Of a DNA stretch of 64,000 nucleotides, positions 17,164 to 23,728 are shown piece by piece (positions within the stretch are counted from its first letter, which is position 1; each line of letters opens with the position of its first letter). Source of the stretch: Pseudomonas sp. Seg1 (lineage in GTDB: Bacteria; Pseudomonadota; Gammaproteobacteria; Pseudomonadales; Pseudomonadaceae); contig NZ_AP021903.1 in assembly GCF_018326005.1 (NCBI RefSeq), forward strand, positions 801,001 to 865,000, written 5' to 3'. Under the pieces are notes generated by a model. It was not told the DNA's origin. It made no database searches and was given only the letters and a program-made list of their open reading frames with translations. The position numbers were made by a program, and so were the translations under genes.

Positions 17164-18350
17164 GCCAGAGCCTCAGTCAGACCTTCCTCGCCATCACCCG
17201 CAACGACACCGATCTTGAGTGGTTGCAAGGTGCGCTGGCGCCGCTCGGGCAAGTGGTCAGCGCCGGGGGCGGCAGCCTTGACGAGTTGCTGGCGCTGGTT
17301 GACGTGACCTTTGCCAGCCTGGTCTTCGTCGGGCTTGATCGCGATCATCTGGTGGCCCAGAGCGCCCTGATCGAAGGCGTGCTGGAAGCCAAACCGATGC
17401 TCGCCATCGTCGCCCTCGGTGACGGCATGGACAATCAGTTGGTGCTCAACGCGATGCGTGCCGGGGCGCGGGATTTTGTCGCCTACGGTTCACGCTCCAG
17501 CGAAGTCGCCGGGCTGGTGCGGCGCCTGAGCAAACGCCTGCCAGCCGTGACGCCGAACGCCCAGCTCGGTGGCTTGACCGTGCTCTACGGCGTGCAAAGC
17601 AACGCCGACGGCGCGCTGCTCGCCAACCACATGGCGCTGGTGGTGCAGAAGAGCGGCCAGCAAACCCTGTTGCTGGATCTGGGTTTGCCGCGCGGCGACA
17701 GCCTGGCCTTGCTCGGGCTTGAGAGTTCGTTCCATTTTGGCGATGCGCTGCGCCACTTGCGGCGGCTCGATGCGACCCTGATCGACAGCGCCTTCACCAG
17801 TGCCGAGGCCGGCCTGCGCATTCTCGCCTACGCGCCTGGCGACGAACCGCTGGAGCGCACCAGCGCCGCCGAGTTGTACATGTTGCTCAGTGCCCTGCGC
17901 CAACACTTCCAGCACATCGTCGTCAACCTTACCGGCCAGCCCGACAGTGAGGCGCTGCGCACCTTCGTCAGCCATTGCGACAAGCTGTTGTGGTACACCG
18001 ACCAGAACGTGCTCGACTGTCGGCGCAACCTCGCCGTGCTCAATCTGTGGCGCGAAAAAGGCATGAAACTCGACCACGGTCGGCTGCTGGTGGATCGCTA
18101 CCTGCGCAACGTTGCGCCGGATTCCGAGACCCTCGGCAAGACTTTCGGCCTGGAGGTGATCGCGGTACTCGCGTTCAGCCCGGAGATCCGTCTCAACGCA
18201 AAAAACCAAGGCGTGACCCTGTTCGAACTGGCCCCGCGTGAGGCCATCAGCCAAAGCCTGCGCACCCTTGGCGAACGCTTGGCGAAACGCTCCGAAGGCC
18301 TGGCCAAACCCAAGGCCAACTGGTTCAACCGCTTGCGAGGCACCTCATGA
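17160..18350 (+). CDS. tadZ: Pilus localisation ATPase-like protein TadZ
   Basis: 396-aa CpaE/TadZ protein that places the Tad machine at the cell pole. N-terminal ~1-130 is an atypical receiver-like domain; ~135-390 is a ParA/MinD-like domain. The usual Walker A is degenerate: the strand LTVLYGVQSNADGALLANHMA carries no GK[ST], so ATP hydrolysis is doubtful; LLLDLGLPRGD and IVVNLTGQPD occupy the A' and B positions. Start and stop both overlap neighbours by ATGA (rcpA, tadA). Confidence 0.9.
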   Translation: MSQSLSQTFLAITRNDTDLEWLQGALAPLGQVVSAGGGSLDELLALVDVTFASLVFVGLDRDHLVAQSALIEGVLEAKPMLAIVALGDGMDNQLVLNAMRAGARDFVAYGSRSSEVAGLVRRLSKRLPAVTPNAQLGGLTVLYGVQSNADGALLANHMALVVQKSGQQTLLLDLGLPRGDSLALLGLESSFHFGDALRHLRRLDATLIDSAFTSAEAGLRILAYAPGDEPLERTSAAELYMLLSALRQHFQHIVVNLTGQPDSEALRTFVSHCDKLLWYTDQNVLDCRRNLAVLNLWREKGMKLDHGRLLVDRYLRNVAPDSETLGKTFGLEVIAVLAFSPEIRLNAKNQGVTLFELAPREAISQSLRTLGERLAKRSEGLAKPKANWFNRLRGTS

Positions 18351-19618
18351 ACGGCGAACAACTGTTCGGCGGGCCGCAGCGCCATGCCTCCGGCAACACT
18401 GATCACGATGGCCTGAAACTGGTGTTGCACCGCTACATCATCGACGCCATCGAAGAGTCCGGGAAAAACCTGCTGGAGGGCTCGCGGCAGGTGCTGTCGC
18501 AATTTGTCATCGACAAGGTCGCCGAATACATCGCGCGCCTGCACCTGGCGATTTCTCGTTATGAAATGGAGCGTCTGGCCGAAGAAATCGTCGATGAGCT
18601 GACCGGTTTCGGCCCGTTGGAAGTGCTGCTGCGCGACAACGCGGTGACCGAGATTCTGGTCAACGGCCCGCACCGGGTGTTCATCGAACGCGATGGCGTG
18701 CTGCATATGAGCGACTTGCGCTTTATCGATGCGCATCACGTCGAGCGGGTCATGCAACGCATTCTCGCGCCGCTGGGGCGGCGTCTCGACGAGTCGTCGC
18801 CGATGGTCGATGCGCGCCTGCCCGATGGCAGCCGGGTCAACGCGATCATCCCGCCGATTGCCCTCGACGGGCCGTGTCTGTCGATCCGGAAATTTCGCAA
18901 GGACATGCTCAAGAGCGCCGACCTGATGGCGATGCAAACCATCGATCAGGCGATCTACGACTTCATCGAGGAAGCCGTGGGCAAGCGCTGCAACATCCTC
19001 ATCAGCGGCGGCACCGGCACCGGCAAAACCACGTTGCTGAACATCCTCAGCCAGTTGATCAATCCCCACGAACGGCTTGTGACCATCGAAGACGTCGCCG
19101 AATTGCAGCTCGGCCATCCCCACGTCGTGCGTCTGGAAACCCGCCCGCCGAACGCCGAAGGTCACGGCGAGGTGAAGGCCAGTGACCTGATTCGCAACGC
19201 CCTGCGCATGCGCCCAGACCGGATCATCCTCGGCGAGATTCGTGGCGTCGAAGTGGTCGACGTACTCACCGCGATGAACACTGGCCACGACGGCTCGATG
19301 AGCACCGTGCACGCCAACAATGCCCAGGATGCCTTGCTGCGTCTGGAAACCCTGGTCGGCCTGACCGGGCGCACCATCGCCGAACGCACCTTGCGCCAGA
19401 TGATCTGCGCCGCGCTGGATGTGGTGATTCAACTGACGCGCATGCCCGACGGGCGCCGCTGCGTCAGCGAAGTGGTGGAGGTGGTCGGCGTGCGTGACGA
19501 CGTCTACGTCACCAACACCCTGTTTCGCCTTGATCGGCGCACTGGCTTCGGCTTCCTCCGCGAGGCGGTCAATCCGGCGGGCGACAAGTTGCGCCGCGAA
19601 CCGGCGCTCGCGCATTGA
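18347..19618 (+). CDS. tadA: Flp pilus secretion ATPase TadA
   Basis: 423-aa hexameric GspE/VirB11-type ATPase that powers pilus extension and retraction. Walker A GGTGTGKTT (~221-229), Asp box EDVAELQL, Walker B region RPDRIILGEIRG (~289-300) and His box HDGSMSTVHANN (~312-323) are all intact. Starts inside the tadZ stop (ATGA). Length is normal for the CpaF/TadA family. Confidence 0.97.
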   Translation: MNGEQLFGGPQRHASGNTDHDGLKLVLHRYIIDAIEESGKNLLEGSRQVLSQFVIDKVAEYIARLHLAISRYEMERLAEEIVDELTGFGPLEVLLRDNAVTEILVNGPHRVFIERDGVLHMSDLRFIDAHHVERVMQRILAPLGRRLDESSPMVDARLPDGSRVNAIIPPIALDGPCLSIRKFRKDMLKSADLMAMQTIDQAIYDFIEEAVGKRCNILISGGTGTGKTTLLNILSQLINPHERLVTIEDVAELQLGHPHVVRLETRPPNAEGHGEVKASDLIRNALRMRPDRIILGEIRGVEVVDVLTAMNTGHDGSMSTVHANNAQDALLRLETLVGLTGRTIAERTLRQMICAALDVVIQLTRMPDGRRCVSEVVEVVGVRDDVYVTNTLFRLDRRTGFGFLREAVNPAGDKLRREPALAH

Positions 19619-19628
19619 GGGCTACGGC

Positions 19629-20513
19629 ATGCTCAAACCGCTGTTGCTGATCGTGATTTGTCTGGCCTTGCTCGGGCTGTCGCTGCGGATGTTTTACACC
19701 GGCTGGCGTCAGGGCGGTGCCGAGCGGGTGCTTGATCGGCTTAATCAGGGGCAACCCCAACTGACCGCGGATTCGCCGCGCTGGGCCGGTCTTGAACGCG
19801 CCTTTTTGCGCGCCGGACTGGGCCGGCCGACCGAGCGCATCGGTGTCTGGCTGCTGCTCTGGGGTTTCGCGGTGCTCATCGGTTTTGCCTTGGCGGGGTG
19901 GATCGGTCTGCTGGTGCTGCTCGTGCTGCCACCGCTGGCATTGCGCGTGTATGTCAGTTGGCGCTACCAGCGCCGGTTGCGGCGCATGATCGAGCAACTG
20001 CCGCAATTGCTCGATCACACCGTGCGCAGTTTGAAGTCCGGGCGCACCCTCGCCGATGCGGTGCTGGGTGGCATCGAGGCCAGCGAATATCCGCTCAAAG
20101 ACGCCATGGGCCGGGTCCAGCGTAACGTGCAGTTGGGCGTGAGCCTGCCGGACGCCGCGTCGGATCTGGCCGAGCTGTACGAGCGTGATGAGTTTCGCCT
20201 GTTTGCCCTCGGTCTCAAGGTCAATCATCGCTACGGCGGCAACGCCAGCGAGTTGCTGGAAAACCTCATCAAGATGATCCGCGAGCGTGATCAGGCCTCC
20301 CGCCAATTACGCGCCATGACCGGTGAAACCCGCCTCACGGCCTGGGTGCTGGGTTTGTTGCCGATCATCATGGCCGGGTACTTCCTGATGGCCAATCCGA
20401 TTTATCTGGTCGCCATGTGGCACGACCCGTCCGGGCAGCGAATGCTGGCCACGGCGTTCGGCATGCAGGTGATCGGCAGTCTTCTACTCTGGCGGATGCT
20501 GCGCAGCCTATGA
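19629..20513 (+). CDS. tadB: Inner-membrane platform protein TadB
   Basis: 294-aa GspF-domain membrane protein of the Tad machine. Membrane segments lie near the N-terminus (LLLIVICLALLGLSLRMFY), at ~80-110 and at the C-terminus; the cytoplasmic T2SSF domain contains LPQLLDHTVRSLKSGRTLADAV and the Gly in GNASELLENLIKMIRERD. The ATG at 19629 follows TGAGGG and lies 10 bp after the tadA stop; the stop overlaps tadC by ATGA. Confidence 0.93.
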   Translation: MLKPLLLIVICLALLGLSLRMFYTGWRQGGAERVLDRLNQGQPQLTADSPRWAGLERAFLRAGLGRPTERIGVWLLLWGFAVLIGFALAGWIGLLVLLVLPPLALRVYVSWRYQRRLRRMIEQLPQLLDHTVRSLKSGRTLADAVLGGIEASEYPLKDAMGRVQRNVQLGVSLPDAASDLAELYERDEFRLFALGLKVNHRYGGNASELLENLIKMIRERDQASRQLRAMTGETRLTAWVLGLLPIIMAGYFLMANPIYLVAMWHDPSGQRMLATAFGMQVIGSLLLWRMLRSL

Positions 20514-21400
20514 CCACGCCCCTGATGATCAGCGCCGTGCTGTTGCTCGGCGCCGCGCTGTTGCTGCTGGTCAGCCTGTTGGAGCAGCGCCGCCGCACCC
20601 GGCAAGTCAGCCGTCGACTGGAGGGCGACCTGCTGCGGGAAAACCGTTTCGGCAATCTGCTGCAAGTGCTCGGCGACAGCAAGGTCGGCCAGCGCAGCGT
20701 CAAACTCGACAATGAAACCCAGGCCCTGCTCAACCGTCTGGGCTGGCGCAGCGCGCGCCAGCGTTCGTTGTTCGCTGCCTGCCAGATCGGCTCACCGTTA
20801 TTGCTGCTGGCGCTGACGGTGTTGCTGCAATCGGTGTTTTTCCCGGCCGTGGAAAAGCAGTGGATCGCGCCGTTGTTCGCCCTCGGCGTCGGCTATCTGT
20901 TGCCCAAGCGACTGCTGGTGATTGCGGTCGCCCGACGGCAGAAACAACTGGCGACCGAGATCGGTACATTCATTCCGCTGCTGCGCATCCTCTTCGAATC
21001 CGGCATGGCCGTGGAGCAGGCATTACGTGTCCTCAGCCATGAGGGTCAGGCTTTGCTGCCGGTGCTGACTCAGGAGCTGCGTCTGGTGCTGGCGCGTGTC
21101 GACTCGGGTCTTGAACTGGGCGAAGAACTGAACAAGGCCACGCAATTGCTGGCGGTGGATGAGTTCACCGACACCTGCGTGATCCTCCAGCAACTGCTGC
21201 ATCAGGGCGGCGGCGCAATGAAGTCGCTGCTGTCGCTCAAGCAATTGCTCGATGACCGACGCCTGACGCGTCTGCAGGAATACATCTCGAAGATGTCCGC
21301 GAAAATGTCCGTCGTGATGATGCTGTTTCTCTTCCCGGCGTTATTGATTGTCCTCGCCGGCCCGGGCTTCACTGCCCTGGCGAAAGCGTTGGGTGCATGA
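20510..21400 (+). CDS. tadC: Inner-membrane platform protein TadC
   Basis: 296-aa second GspF-domain protein, partner of TadB. Membrane helices at ~4-25, ~85-105, ~112-132 and ~275-295, with T2SSF motifs TEIGTFIPLLRILFESGMAVEQALRVL and EFTDTCVILQQLLHQGGGAMKSL. The start at 20510 overlaps the tadB stop. AGGAG immediately after its stop serves tadD, 10 bp downstream. Confidence 0.93.
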   Translation: MTTPLMISAVLLLGAALLLLVSLLEQRRRTRQVSRRLEGDLLRENRFGNLLQVLGDSKVGQRSVKLDNETQALLNRLGWRSARQRSLFAACQIGSPLLLLALTVLLQSVFFPAVEKQWIAPLFALGVGYLLPKRLLVIAVARRQKQLATEIGTFIPLLRILFESGMAVEQALRVLSHEGQALLPVLTQELRLVLARVDSGLELGEELNKATQLLAVDEFTDTCVILQQLLHQGGGAMKSLLSLKQLLDDRRLTRLQEYISKMSAKMSVVMMLFLFPALLIVLAGPGFTALAKALGA

Positions 21401-21410
21401 AGGAGTGGTG

Positions 21411-22112
21411 ATGAAAGCAATGATTGCAGGCTTGTGTTTGTTGATGCTCGGTGGCTGCGCCAATACCGGGCAGAACCCGTGGGAGGCGCTGACCAACAGC
21501 GCCAGTTGCGGCAAGTTGAGTTCCGATCAGCAGCTGTCGCTGAACCTGGCCGATGACATGGCCAATGACGGCAAGCTGCACGCCAGCCTGGCCAACCTGC
21601 AAAGCCTGCCGGACAACCTTGCCGATGTGCGTTTGCGCAAGGCCAAGGTCTATCGCCTGCTCGGGCGCAGCGAGGCCGAACCGCTGTATCGCAGCCTGCT
21701 CGGCACCTGCCTCGCCGCCGAGGCCGAGCATGGTCTGGGCCAACTCGCCGCGGCGAAATCCGACTACGGCCAGGCGCAGGCGCATCTGCAACGTGCCGCA
21801 CGGTTGGCGCCGACCGACGAAAAAATCCGCAATGACCTCGGTGTGGTGTACCTCAACCAGTTGCGCATCGAAGACGCACGTTTCGAATTCCTCACCGCCA
21901 TGGAGCTCAAGCAGAGCGATCAACTGGCGGCGCTGAATCTGGTCACGCTGTTGCTCTATCAGGACGACTGGACCCGCGCCGCCGAACTGGTCAGCCGTCT
22001 CGGTCTGAGCCCGGCGCAATTCAGTGAGGCCCAGAGCCGCGCGGAAAAACTCAAGTCGCCGAGTCGCGCCACCGTCGCTGTCACGGCGATGCTCAAGTCA
22101 GGAGAACTGTGA
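21411..22112 (+). CDS. tadD: TPR lipoprotein TadD
   Basis: 233-aa outer-membrane lipoprotein (signal MKAMIAGLCLLMLGGC, lipobox LGGC) with tetratricopeptide repeats at ~60-190 (AEAEHGLGQLAAAKSDYGQAQAHLQRAARLAPTDEKIRNDLGVVYL). TadD acts as the pilotin-like factor for the RcpA secretin. AGGAG at 21401-21405. The stop overlaps or abuts the DUF3613 gene. Confidence 0.92.
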   Translation: MKAMIAGLCLLMLGGCANTGQNPWEALTNSASCGKLSSDQQLSLNLADDMANDGKLHASLANLQSLPDNLADVRLRKAKVYRLLGRSEAEPLYRSLLGTCLAAEAEHGLGQLAAAKSDYGQAQAHLQRAARLAPTDEKIRNDLGVVYLNQLRIEDARFEFLTAMELKQSDQLAALNLVTLLLYQDDWTRAAELVSRLGLSPAQFSEAQSRAEKLKSPSRATVAVTAMLKSGEL

Positions 22113-22390
22113 TGAAAACCGCGATGTTTTGTCTGGGCTTGTTGGCACTGCCGCTGACCAGCCACGCCATCGACGCCGGCCCGGCCTCGGCCCAGCAACA
22201 GGAAACCGAAGGCTGGCTGCAACTGCAGGGCCGCAACAAAGTCGCCTCGCCGAAAGTGCAAACGGCCACGCCGACCGAGCGTGAACTGACCATGCAGCGT
22301 TGGCTGAAAAGCTATCAGCACGAGATCCCGCAGTTTTTCGATCAGGAGCAGGGCGGCAAGGTCGACAGTGGCTCGGGGGGCGGGGGCTGA
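22112..22390 (+). CDS. DUF3613 protein, end of the tad operon
   Basis: 92-aa secreted protein. Signal peptide ~1-20 (MKTAMFCLGLLALPLTSHA); the mature part has the DUF3613 core ETEGWLQLQGRNKVASP ... ERELTMQRWLKSYQHEIPQFF and a Gly-rich tail (GSGGGG). The ATG at 22112 follows AGGAGA; a GTG at 22109 is possible. Its place immediately after tadD suggests an accessory role in pilus assembly, not proven. Confidence 0.85.
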   Translation: MKTAMFCLGLLALPLTSHAIDAGPASAQQQETEGWLQLQGRNKVASPKVQTATPTERELTMQRWLKSYQHEIPQFFDQEQGGKVDSGSGGGG

Positions 22391-22422
22391 CAGTTTTTCA
22401 GCAGGTTTACCGCGTCATCGTT

Positions 22423-22448
22423 CATCGCTGGCAAGCCAGCTCCCACAG
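22423..22448. repeat. Single REP arm (CTGGCTTGCCAGC type)
   Basis: catcgctggcaagccagctc followed by ccacagg. It is unpaired and is immediately followed by four 53-bp repeats whose units end in degenerate copies of this arm. Confidence 0.75.
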
Positions 22449-22640
22449 GATTTGCATCAGTCTTGGGTTTGCACATGAACCTGGGGAGCCAGCTGCCAGG
22501 GGATTTGCATCAGATCTTGGATCTGCAAATGAACCTGGGGAGCCAGCTGCCATGGGATTTGCATCAGTCTTGGGTTTGCACATGAACCTGGGGAGCCAGT
22601 TGCCACAGGATTTGCATCAGTCTTGAATTTGCACACGACC
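22449..22640 (+). repeat. Four tandem ~53-bp repeats derived from a REP element
   Basis: Units start at 22449, 22502, 22556 and 22609 with gatttgcatcag; spacings are 53, 54 and 53 bp. Units 1-3 continue tttgcacatgaacctgggg then agccagctgcca; the last is partial and runs into a REP at 22642. The agccagctgcca part is a mutated copy of the REP arm just upstream. There are no unique spacers, so it is not CRISPR. An open frame through it encodes only a repetitive peptide and is not called. Confidence 0.85.
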
Positions 22641-22641
22641 C

Positions 22642-22671
22642 CTGTGGGAGCGGGCTTGCCCGCGATGAGGC
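22642..22671. repeat. Single REP arm (GGGCTTGCCCGC type)
   Basis: ctgtgggagcgggcttgccc followed by gcgatgaggc, closing the 53-bp repeat block. No inverted partner of the same type is nearby. Confidence 0.8.
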
Positions 22672-22689
22672 CCGCCCAGTCACCCCATC

Positions 22690-23023
22690 ATCAGTTGTTT
22701 AAATATGTGTGGATTTACCGGAACTGTCCCACAAGGTTTTCAGGTTGTCCGTCGGACGTGCGCTCACTAGTCTTGGGCGGTCGCTGACCTCTCAGCGATC
22801 GGGTGTGGAAACCTGAATTCTAAGTAGATGCACTGCATCAGCACCGTAATCGTTGCCGACGTCTTCGTTCGTCTGCAAACTGCGTCGCGGCGGCTGTGCG
22901 TGGGCAGACTTCGGTCTGGCCGGTTGCCTACTTATCGGTTTTCCACCCCGCGTACAGCTGCCACCTTTTTATCGTGTGGAAACGATCGGGAGGTGGCTCC
23001 AACAGCCAAGTAGGAGCTTTTTC
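22690..23023 (+). promoter_or_regulatory. Structured leader of the DUF6124 gene (candidate regulatory RNA)
   Basis: ~330 bp of strongly patterned DNA before the DUF6124 start. A 10-bp hairpin with a 4-nt loop lies at 22778-22801. The 10-mer GTGTGGAAAC occurs at 22803 and 22974, and an approximate complement (gttttccac) lies between them at 22938. CAGAC-TTCG-GTCTG at 22905-22918 is a UUCG tetraloop hairpin. The Shine-Dalgarno GGAG (23013-23016) can pair with gctcc at 22996-23000, followed by TTTTT at 23018-23022; alternatively ggag at 22989-22992 pairs with the same ctcc and frees it. Possible RNA switch; inference from sequence only. Confidence 0.5.
22828..23013 (+). CDS. Possible 61-aa upstream ORF in the DUF6124 leader
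   Basis: Open frame of 61 codons (start MHCISTVIVADVFVRLQ, end DREVAPTAK) lying wholly in the structured leader. Its TAG stop at 23011-23013 shares a base with the GGAG Shine-Dalgarno of the DUF6124 gene, an arrangement compatible with translational coupling. It has a weak ribosome-binding site, many Arg/Cys codons and no recognisable domain. It may simply be an open frame over structured RNA; recorded because of the stop/SD overlap. Confidence 0.25.
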   Translation: MHCISTVIVADVFVRLQTASRRLCVGRLRSGRLPTYRFSTPRTAATFLSCGNDREVAPTAK

Positions 23024-23386
23024 ATGGACAAACTGATTCCCGACCCACCCCTCGAAACCACCACCCCGCTCGAAGAAATCCTGCGCGCCGAGGACCAGGC
23101 CAGAAACCGCGAAGCCATCAAACGCGCCCTCGATTTCTACCTCTGCCCCAATCCCGTCAAACCCCGCCAACCCAGCACGATGTTCCTCGTCAACCCGAGT
23201 GTCGACACCGAAAGCCTGCTCGCGCACGCTTGCGAATCACTGGCCAGTGCCAGCGCGGCGACCAGCAACTTCGCCAATGAACTGAGCGGCACGCAGCGCA
23301 GCACGGTGTTGGGCATCCAGCAGGTTGTCATGCTCGCCGAACTGGCGGTGAACCGCGCGCTGGACCGGGTGGACCCACAGACCTGA
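23024..23386 (+). CDS. DUF6124 family protein
   Basis: 120-aa cytoplasmic protein of a Pseudomonas-restricted family. N-terminal Pro/acid-rich part (DPPLETTTPLEEIL), then the family core RALDFYLCPNPVKPRQPSTMFLVNPSVDTESLLAHACESLASASAA (split here by description only) and a C-terminal VVMLAELAVNRALDRVDP helix. The ATG at 23024 has AGGAG 7-8 nt upstream; the frame is open further left but that is the structured leader. Function unknown. It stands alone between repeats. Confidence 0.85.
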   Translation: MDKLIPDPPLETTTPLEEILRAEDQARNREAIKRALDFYLCPNPVKPRQPSTMFLVNPSVDTESLLAHACESLASASAATSNFANELSGTQRSTVLGIQQVVMLAELAVNRALDRVDPQT

Positions 23387-23728
23387 TCCGCAGGTTTACC
23401 GCGTTATCGTTCATCGCTGGCGAGCCAGCTCCCACAAGGTCATGCGCTGATTCAAGACTGATGGAAAACCTGTGGGAGCTGGCTTGCCAGCGATGAGGCC
23501 CTTTCAGCCATCCCCAAACTTGTTGCCTGTCCGTTCTGCGTCGGAGCCGCCGCAGTGGGCTATCGAAAAATTGACGCCATCACGTTGACATTTTAATGGT
23601 GTCGAAATGATGGCTCGTGTAGATTGCGCCGCGCCCGGATCAGATGAACTGGTGGGCCGGTAGGGATGCCAAAGTGAATGCGTGAACCCTGCTGAAACCG
23701 TATTTGCTGTTTTGGAAGGGAATCTCGC
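23387..23728. other. Intergenic region before the autotransporter
   Basis: 342 bp containing a REP pair (23412-23500) and, to the right, ~200 bp with an AT-richer stretch around 23565-23610 that probably holds the autotransporter promoter. No further gene seen. Confidence 0.5.
23412..23500. repeat. REP inverted pair (CTGGCTTGCCAGC type)
   Basis: catcgctggcgagccagctc at 23412 faces tgtgggagctggcttgccag ending near 23500. Confidence 0.9.

Noticed and set aside
18098..19615. 505-codon open frame on the minus strand opposite tadA
   Set aside because: Shadow of tadA, whose Walker and His-box motifs prove the plus frame.
22300..22626. Open frame through the 53-bp repeats encoding a repetitive peptide
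   Set aside because: It starts inside the DUF3613 gene and exists only because the repeat length keeps it partly open; frame changes at the 54-bp unit alter the peptide.
22449..22640. CRISPR array
   Set aside because: Units are contiguous without unique spacers, and no cas genes are present.
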